64,000 bases of DNA from Conoideocrella luteorostrata (lineage: Eukaryota > Ascomycota > Sordariomycetes > Hypocreales > Clavicipitaceae): positions 1 through 64,000 of the forward strand of contig JASWJB010000074.1 in NCBI GenBank assembly GCA_032433595.1, read 5' to 3'. Every line of letters begins with the position of its first letter. The first letter of the stretch is position 1. The notes beneath the pieces are model-generated. The model did no database searches. It saw only the letters and a list, made by a program, of their open reading frames with translations, and was not told where the DNA came from. The translations under genes were made by a program, and so were the position numbers. This document shows positions 56,791 through 64,000 of the stretch, one piece after another.

Positions 56791-58534
56791 AGAACAAGGT
56801 CTTTATTTATCCTTCTCGCGGAGGGTGAGGTGGGGCCCCGAGGTTGGATGAGCCTTTCAACTCGAGGCTGAACGTAAGCGTCGTCTTCCATGGCCAAACT
56901 CTTGTCCTGCAGGACAAGGCCGGAATCCTCGGTGACAAACACCAATCACAAGCACAAAAACTTACTGTTGCCTGAAAACATGTATGTAGTGGAAGAAGGC
57001 CGTTGAGGCCATGGCTATGCTCATACAGCCACGCCCAGGATAACAAGCTGCCTCACCTCCATCACGCTGCAGGTGGAAGGATGTCAAATCTAATGACATT
57101 CAAGGGATATTGTTTTATCCAGGAAACAAAGGCGCGTACGGAGCAGTCTAAATTGCCTGATGATACCTGCTATTTCGGTCTTCAATCTCTCTTGAGAGTT
57201 GTCACGTGCCCAATCCTCGTGAGCTGAAGGGCGAATCCGACTTGATGGCACTTGACGTGCATGAATGGGAACGGGAAGGACGCTAAGACTCTCTTGACTC
57301 GGCGAACTCGTAGACGCCTGCAAGGATCAGATCCAGATAATCACGCCCTGATGTCTCATGGCAGGGCTTATGGCATTGAAGTAAGGGCAAGGTTCTTTCT
57401 GGCAGCTCGATTTCACCACAATTGAAACGATGCCGATCGAAGAGCAAAACACAACGCACAACACAGCGCCGGCTTCCAGTCAGATTTCTCAGCCTAGGAC
57501 CTGGACGAATGACTTGGGCACGTCTTGCCCCGAATGGCGAGCAGATGTTGCGAAATTTGTTTAGCCGCGCCTCTGACGGTGTTCTGCAGAAGAGGGTGTC
57601 AAATCCGCCTTCAGCCATGATCTGCCCCTCTCTTGCTCCTCCCTAGCGCAAACGTCCCGCTACCAAGGCCCCCGAATCCCCCCCCACCTGCTGATGCAGC
57701 TGGTCGCGACCGGACGCTACCGTCTCTCCTCCGCAAGTGACTGTGACTGGCACCAGCTTGGTCTGTTGACCTTCATCGCCCGTCACTTCCTCTCCACAAC
57801 CAGCCACAAGAACTCGACACTTGCAAGTTTGCCTCTGACGGACTCGAGCACTCTCGTCACCGCGCACCCTGCTGTGCTTGTCCTGTCATACCGATCTGCA
57901 ACATCACCTGCACTGTCTTCTGCGCGTGTGTGGCATTCTTATTGAATTAATACCAGCCGGTCGTTGCCCGCAATTTGGCAGTCACTGCGAACCAGACATC
58001 ATCATCATACGGAACGGCCGACGGCGCTGATCGATCAATCAGCCTTCTGGGCTGCTGGTTGGGCAGTTGGGCAGTTGGGTCTTCACCCCCGCGGCGTCGA
58101 AGCACACAACGCCCTGTGCAGCGGCAGTCCCGCGACACATTTGACATGTCCAGTGCATGCTGAAGCACTGAGCGAGTACTCTGTACTAGCGCCTGATTCC
58201 GTCCTGCAGCGACACTCAAGCTAGGACTCTAGACACCATCATTCAATCTGCGGAGTACTCCGTAGTTCAGACAGCCTTGTCATCATAATAACCACTCCGT
58301 GCCTTCCCTTGCTTGTCTCTCCTCCTCCATCACCGCTCGACAAACTCGGACTTCAACCTTCCGATCCGACGAACCCTTTCCGTTCATACATCGTGTCGGC
58401 GCATCCAGGATTATCAGGCCCTGACAGCCTGATCCCATCTATTTTGCTGGGGCTGCCCGACTTGATTAACCCCCCCTTCCCCTCTCCACGCAACCACAAT
58501 CACATATCGTCTTACGGGCCAGTCATTGCAGTAC
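56791..58534. other. Promoter and leader region of Grr1
   Basis: 1.7 kb between the divergent HET gene and Grr1. No coding sequence recognised; TACTCCGTA at 58256-58264, C/T-rich sequence from 58300 to the ATG consistent with a leader. Confidence 0.5.
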
Positions 58535-60958
58535 ATGATGATTCCCTCCGCTGCGCCGCCTAACACCATGGCTATGAGATCAAGCCTAAGTCCCGAGGAG
58601 CCGGACGACTCACGCTCATCATCGTCTACCGCTTCACCAGCTCCCGCCGACAACGAAGAGTCCGACTTCTTTCTCGGTGCTAACGACTCCGAGTCCTCGT
58701 TGGGCATTCCCAACATCCAAGACATGCAGGTCGACGACTCTTGCGGGCCGCCCATCAACCGGCTGCCGAACGAGATCCTCATCAGCGTCTTCGCTAAACT
58801 TGGCGCCACGCCGGACTTGTACCATTGCATGCTCGTATCGAAGCGATGGGCTCGAAACGCAGTTGACCTGTTGTGGCACCGACCCGCTTGCACCAACTGG
58901 CGAAACCACAGCAGCATTTGCCAGACCCTGGGCCGTCAACATCCTTTCTTCAGCTATCGAGACTTCATCAAGCGACTGAATCTTGCTGCCCTCGCGGATA
59001 AGGTCAACGATGGGAGCGTGTTGCCTCTCGCCGCATGCACAAGAGTCGAGAGACTGACCCTGACAAATTGTCGCGGGCTGACCGACTGTGGTTTGATTGC
59101 CCTTGTCAAGAACAGTCCCTCGCTACTGGCTCTGGATATTTCGAACGATGGGAATATTACTGAGCGATCCATAAATGCCATCGCAGATAACTGCAAGAGG
59201 TTACAAGGCCTCAATATTTCCGGCTGTGACCATATCTCGAACGAGAGTATGATTAACCTTGCCCAGAACTGCAAGTATATCAAGAGGGTAAGGCTCAAAT
59301 CATCTCGCTGTGGATGCCGATTAATCTAATACTTCTTAGCTTAAACTTAACGAATGCGCCCAGTTACGCGACGTTGCCGTTTTGGCCTTTGCCGAAAACT
59401 GTCCAAACATTCTCGAGATCGACCTGCATCAATGCGTGCAAATAGGAAACGGCCCTGTTACCTCGCTCTTGTCAAGAGGAAACTGTCTCCGGGAGTTAAG
59501 GCTCGCCAACTGCGAGCTCATCGACGACGGCGCGTTTTTGAGCTTACCAGAAAAGCGAGCTTACGAACATCTCCGCATTCTCGACCTGACATCTTGCGTA
59601 CGCCTGACTGATGCTGCCGTGGAGAAAATAATCAATGTCGCACCTCGGCTACGTAACCTCGTCCTGGCCAAATGCAGGAATATCACCGACTTGGCTGTTC
59701 ACGCCATCTCTAAGCTGGGCAAGAACCTGCACTATGTACATCTGGGCCATTGTGGGCAAATTACCGATGATGGCGTCAAGAAGCTTGTTCAAAGTTGTAA
59801 TCGCATCCGCTATATTGATCTCGGATGCTGTAACAATCTCACGGACGAGTCCGTCAAAAAGTTAGCTCTGCTCCCAAAGCTAAAGAGAATTGGTCTAGTG
59901 AAGTGTAGCTCCATCACGGATGAATCTGTGTTTGCTCTTGCGGAAGCCGCGTACCGTCCAAGAGTACGGAGGGATGCCAATGGAGTATTCATAGGAGGAG
60001 AGTACTACACGCCTAGCTTGGAGCGTGTCCATCTCAGTTATTGCATCAACTTGACCCTGAAGGTGAGTCTTGCGAAGAACGACAAAAAAACAAAACATGA
60101 AGACGAGTTTCTAACTTCAGATTCAGAGCATCATGCGATTATTGAACTCTTGCCCAAGACTTACGCACTTGAGCTTAACAGGTGTCGCTGCGTTCCAGCG
60201 AGACGATTTCCAAGCCTACTGTAGAGTTGCACCTCCTGGTAAGTCACCACATGTCATTGACATAACCCCATCATCAACTGCTGTGCTAACGGGCTTGGAA
60301 AGAGTTCACACAGCACCAGAGAGATGTATTCTGTGTGTTTTCAGGCAACATGGTCTCGCAGTTCCGAGAGTTCCTCAACAACTCACCGCGATTCGAAGAG
60401 TTAAGGCAAGGTTTGCCATATCGACTCGGTGGTAGTCGCATCCGTGGCGCGGCAGCCACCAGAAGGTCCCAGGACGTGGCCAACTATCTTAATGCTGCTG
60501 AGGGTGAAGCCTTTGATGATGAAATGGCCGATGAAGAGGCCGACTTTGAGGGTCTCTATGGAAGTGACATGATCGTCGACGCCCAGTCCCAGAACCCACA
60601 GCCTGAGGGTGCAGCAACTGATCCAAACAATGCTTCCGCTTTGCCGCCTATCACCCAATCGATCCCCGTGCCACCTCCAGCACCAGATATCAGCCAGCAT
60701 CCCTTCGGTTCTTCCAGTCACGCTCATCCGTTAGCTCAACAATTTCGACGCCAGCAGGCCGACATGATGGAGCCGCTCGCATACTCGGGCCTCATGACCA
60801 ATCAATCTGCACCTGGGAACCATGGACGTGCAAGCATAGCTACTTTGTATTTACCGCCCAGGTCTCCACAAGCTGGTTCATCATCTACGTCGAACATTGT
60901 TAATCGAGCTAGCACGGCTCCTATGTATGGGCAGCCGCCGGACGGCAAGGAACAGTGA
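58535..60958 (+). CDS. grr1: SCF ubiquitin ligase F-box/LRR protein Grr1
   Basis: Four exons: 58535-59287, 59340-60062, 60121-60238 and 60303-60958, total 749 residues. Introns are GTAAGG...TTAG, GTGAGT...TCAG and GTAAGT...AAAG; joins read YIKR-LKLNECAQL, INLTLK-IQSIMRLL and VAPP-EFTQHQRDVF. After a Ser-rich N-terminus comes an F-box (about 74-116: INRLPNEILISVFAKL...YHCMLVSKRWARNAVDLLW) and a dozen or so leucine-rich repeats of the Cys-containing type (VERLTLTNCRGLTDCGL, LDLTSCVRLTDAAV, VHLGHCGQITDDGV and similar). Then FSGNMVSQFREFLNNSPRFEELRQGLPYRLGG and a low-complexity acidic/Pro-rich tail. The F-box binds Skp1 and the LRR arc binds phosphorylated substrates. In yeast Grr1 degrades G1 cyclins and controls nutrient signalling; the Aspergillus orthologue GrrA is needed for ascospore formation. 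Two other ATGs lie downstream, so the exact start is uncertain. Confidence 0.95.
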
Positions 60959-62225
60959 CAAGGAAATTGGTCTTGGATGTAATCCCGTCGCTTGTTTGTA
61001 CAAGGCAGATTGGACAGTGGCGCGGGCTGCAGCACTTCCTGAATAAGGTCAAGTCACAGAGAGCCTAGTCGAAGTCGGTTGCGCCTCCTCACGAAACACT
61101 GCTGTATCCAGATACGCGCGAGAATTACCGGTCAGAGGTTTGAATGAGCTCTTCTTAAACAAGTAACACTTGCGGCGTTAACATTTTCTTGGGAGGGCAT
61201 TCTGTTTGTCTCGTTATAGGACGCAGAAATGACATTTATGAACTACAACGGCATAGGTATACCATATGGATTTCAGGGCCCGGTTTCATGACAAAGTAAA
61301 GCTGTAGACATACTTGCATGCAGCAGCAATGGAGTCAGTGAGTTTGTACAGTTTGTAAGCACCACTGGAAATCACAAAGGATGGCAGGTAGTTTTCTAAA
61401 GGCGATATCGGTTATACATAGAAGGGTGCTATTCTCAAATGATAAACGGTCATGCTAATTGGTTGCGCGCTCAACTCGGAGCGATTCATCCCGTGAAAGA
61501 TGTGTGAATCAAATGGGTCAGGGGCTCATTGATTTGCTTTAGTGTTAAGAAAGTCAAATGAATGATGTAGTCTTGATAGTGAAACGATTACAAATGTCCA
61601 TCGAGCCATTCGACGACTCTGGACCTTTGAAGTCGTGTCCGGTTCAATTGCTGACTGGGCTTGGAGCGTGAATTTGATGATGCGCAACGACAATTTGACG
61701 TGTAAGGCCAACAATATTTATCTAGAACTTTATTTGCGTATATATGCCACAATCACGGAAATCAATTTTACACATGAAATGCTGTGTTATCGGAACGGTG
61801 ATGACGTCGAAATGCCTAACTTGGCGGGCCGGGACGGACCGTGTCTCCACATGGGCATGGACATGGTGGGAAAGGTTGAACAGACAGTCGCAAGAATTCA
61901 GTGTGTGAAGCGGTACAGAAGGAAACCACCCAAAAAAAAAAAACCGTAGAGTACTCTGTGGGGTATTTATTGTCAGATAAAGGTAACGAGCACTACACAA
62001 CTACCATGTTGTTAATGACGGCTCAGTTCCCGGAGTTTTACGATATGGGGGATGGATTGAGAATAGTTTCGGATGGGTAGTACGATGATTCAACCTAGAT
62101 TACAGTACTCGTCCTGTTTAAAAGCTAGCACATCTTTCCAAATAATTTCCAAATGAGGAAAACTTCCCTAACTTCGTCCACATACGCATACATAGATTCT
62201 AGTTCAGCCTTGCCTAGAATGAGCC
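60959..62225. other. Convergent intergenic region
   Basis: 3' flanks of Grr1 (plus) and the ammonium transporter (minus). An A-run lies at 61932-61943. No gene recognised. Confidence 0.55.
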
Positions 62226-64000
62226 TTACCCAGTCACCCGCGGGGTCTTCTCGTGGATGGAGCTGTTGGAGGAAACAGCTCCGGACGATGCAGAATCCGC
62301 CACATGCCTAGTTATTTCAACATAGTCGTAGGCATACTCGCCGCACTCTTCGGAGTCCACGCCTTCCTCCTCTCCGGAAACTGACACCCGGAGGCTGAGG
62401 CCTGGGATGAGGTTCATCAAGAAGAGGATTATGGAGCTCATTGTGAAGCTCCATGCGGCTGCTGCGCAGATGCCACTTAGCTGGTAGCCTAGCTGGACCC
62501 AGTGGTGCTCTATCCAACCGATTGGCGCGTATGCGGTACCGTCAAGGCCCGCAATATATGATCTGGGAATGTGTTAGTTGATGATTTGGTGCGAGTCTTG
62601 CTCCAAGGGTGGGTGAGGGAAGAGAAGCACTCACGCTCCAAAGATGCCTGTCAAGATGCCGCCGACGGCACCGCCAATTCCATGCACGGCAAAGATATCG
62701 AGAGCGTCATCGACACCAATGAGATACTTGAGTTTGGTTGCCCCGTTGCAGCAAGCACCGCCTACTATTCCAACAATCACTGCACCCCATGGAGTGACAA
62801 ATCCAGCTGCGGGGGTGATGGCAACGAGGCCGGAAACGGCTCCGCTGCAGAAGCCGATGGTTCTGGAACACTGTTAGGAATGAAGCCGCAGGTTGAATGA
62901 AGGACGGGATAAGTCCTGGTTGGGGAGTCAGTGAGATACGTACGACCACTTCTTCTCCAGTCTGTAATCAAGCAGCATCCAAGTAACAGCGGCGCAGCAG
63001 GCAGCCAAGTTGGTCACGTAGCAGGCCATAACGGCACGGAGGTTCATAGCCAGTGCAGAGCCACCGTTGAAACCGAACCAGCCGACCCAAAGGAAGACGG
63101 TGCCGAGGACAACATTTGTGACGCTGTGAGGGCGGTAAGGAAGACCTTGGGTCGAAGAATAGCCCGTTCGCTTTCCGAGCATGATGGAATAGGCGAGACT
63201 GGCCATCCCTGAATTTATATGAACAGGGCCTCCTCCAGCAAAGTCCAGTGCTCCGAGTTTAAACAGCCAGCCATTCTGGTGAGAGATGTTAGGACCGGTC
63301 ACGGAAGCGGAGGCCAAAAGTTGATCGAAGAGCGAGGGATAACTTACAGGATTCCATGTCCAGTAGGCTATTGGGCAGTAGATAACCGTGGCAAAGAGAA
63401 AAATGAACACCATGCCAGGGAGAATGCGGCCACGATCGGCCACAGCACCTATTAGCAAAGCTGGGCTGGAGGGAAAGTCGTGTTAATAATTGCGAGCAGC
63501 AGTAAGAGAAAATAACGGGAGATACTGACGTAATAGAAGCAAACATTCCCTGGTAAAGACAAAAGAGAATATCTGGCAGATTTGCAGATCCATTAGGCTG
63601 CGCGAGGGTGTTCATCAACCCAAACTGAGTGAGGTCACCAAGAAACGAGCTTCCTGTCCTACTGAATGCGAGAGAATAGCCCCAGAAAAACCACTGAAAC
63701 CCGACGACTGCGACGGATATCATGGACAGCAGGATCAGTTGTAAGGCTGACTTTCGCCGCGCGAGACCGCCATAGAAGAAGCCAACACCGGGGATCATGA
63801 GCAATACGAGAACGGACGATACAGTCAAAAATGCCAAGTGGCCCGTCTAACATTTTCAAGTCAGCCATATATGCCCTCAACAAGATGTTAAAATGTTCAT
63901 GAGCAGCACTCTCATCTTACATCGTAAAACATGTTGAGATCCTGGACGCCGGAGGAGCGACCATCGTCGGCAGTGCCGGCAGTGCCGTTGTATGTGGCGG
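62226..64000 (-). CDS. Ammonium transporter (MEP/AMT family), 5' end outside window
   Basis: Exons: complement of beyond 64000-63921, 63846-63530, 63465-63348, 63275-62944, 62862-62635 and 62562-62226; about 469 residues are visible, and only a short N-terminus is cut off. All junctions keep frame: NMFYD-TGHLAFL, GMFASIT-PALLIGA, YWTWNP-NGWLFKLG, EKKWS-TIGFCSG, GIFGA-SYIAGLDG. Family features: GFFYGGLARRKSAL, the signature DFAGGGPVHINSG with the first pore His, and DIFAVHGIGGAVGG with the second; about eleven transmembrane helices. The cytoplasmic tail (EEEGVDSEECGEYAYDYVEITRHVADSASS) resembles the regulated tails of fungal Mep proteins. It imports ammonium at the plasma membrane. Genes of this family are usually under nitrogen-repression (GATA factor) control, but the promoter is outside the window. 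Confidence 0.95.

Noticed and set aside
56681..56797. N-terminal extension of the HET protein with a poly-Phe run
   Set aside because: It is the translation of a GAA/TTC microsatellite; the HET family normally begins near the internal ATG at 56680.

Overview
The window is nuclear DNA of a filamentous ascomycete, probably a sordariomycete of the Hypocreales type. The basis is short GT-AG introns of about 45-85 bp with CTAAC-like branch sites, compact genes on both strands, PTH11-type receptor and HET-domain families, a fungal-specific secreted Cys-rich domain, and single-copy fungal genes with Pezizomycotina-type sequences. Genus is inference; no rRNA, intact tRNA, CRISPR or prokaryotic operon is visible.

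Layout. 1-19.2 kb is gene-poor and decayed. It holds a piggyBac-type transposase relic (2.8-4.0 kb), a secreted GPI-type intradiol dioxygenase (6.5-7.8 kb), a PTH11-like receptor (14.3-15.6 kb), and two broken metabolic genes tail to tail: a 2OG-Fe(II) oxygenase remnant and the N-terminal half of an amidohydrolase (17.8-19.2 kb). 20.7-26.5 kb is intact accessory metabolism: a small secreted Cys-rich protein, an Old Yellow Enzyme-type flavin oxidoreductase, a DsbA/FrnE-like oxidoreductase and a phospholipase D-like protein. 26.9-28.4 kb is a wrecked GH6 cellobiohydrolase (CBM1 + linker + catalytic domain) with in-frame stops, a frameshift and a lost active-site Asp. 29.5-30.8 kb is the AP-2 clathrin adaptor mu subunit. 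32.9-36.4 kb holds three small, same-strand, M-C-starting Cys-rich proteins sharing an exact metal-site-like pattern and no secretion signal; this is the best candidate for an undescribed family.

40-64 kb is mostly conserved cell-biology genes: a conserved small protein, Sec72 (ER translocon), ribosomal protein uL13/Rpl16, a BAG-domain co-chaperone, a dithiol glutaredoxin with a possible dual-targeting start, a mitochondrial chalcone-isomerase-fold protein (AIM18), a GH36 alpha-galactosidase, a HET-domain protein, the SCF F-box/LRR protein Grr1, and an ammonium transporter that runs off the right edge.

Cross-cutting signals. The 9-mer TACGGAGTA/TACTCCGTA occurs ten times, always outside recognised exons, against about 0.5 expected by chance. 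The uL13 promoter carries a telobox (Tbf1-type) and a CACGTG (Cbf1-type) site close together. Exon boundaries were worked out by eye from splice signals and reading-frame continuity; homology calls rest on recognised motifs, not on a database search.
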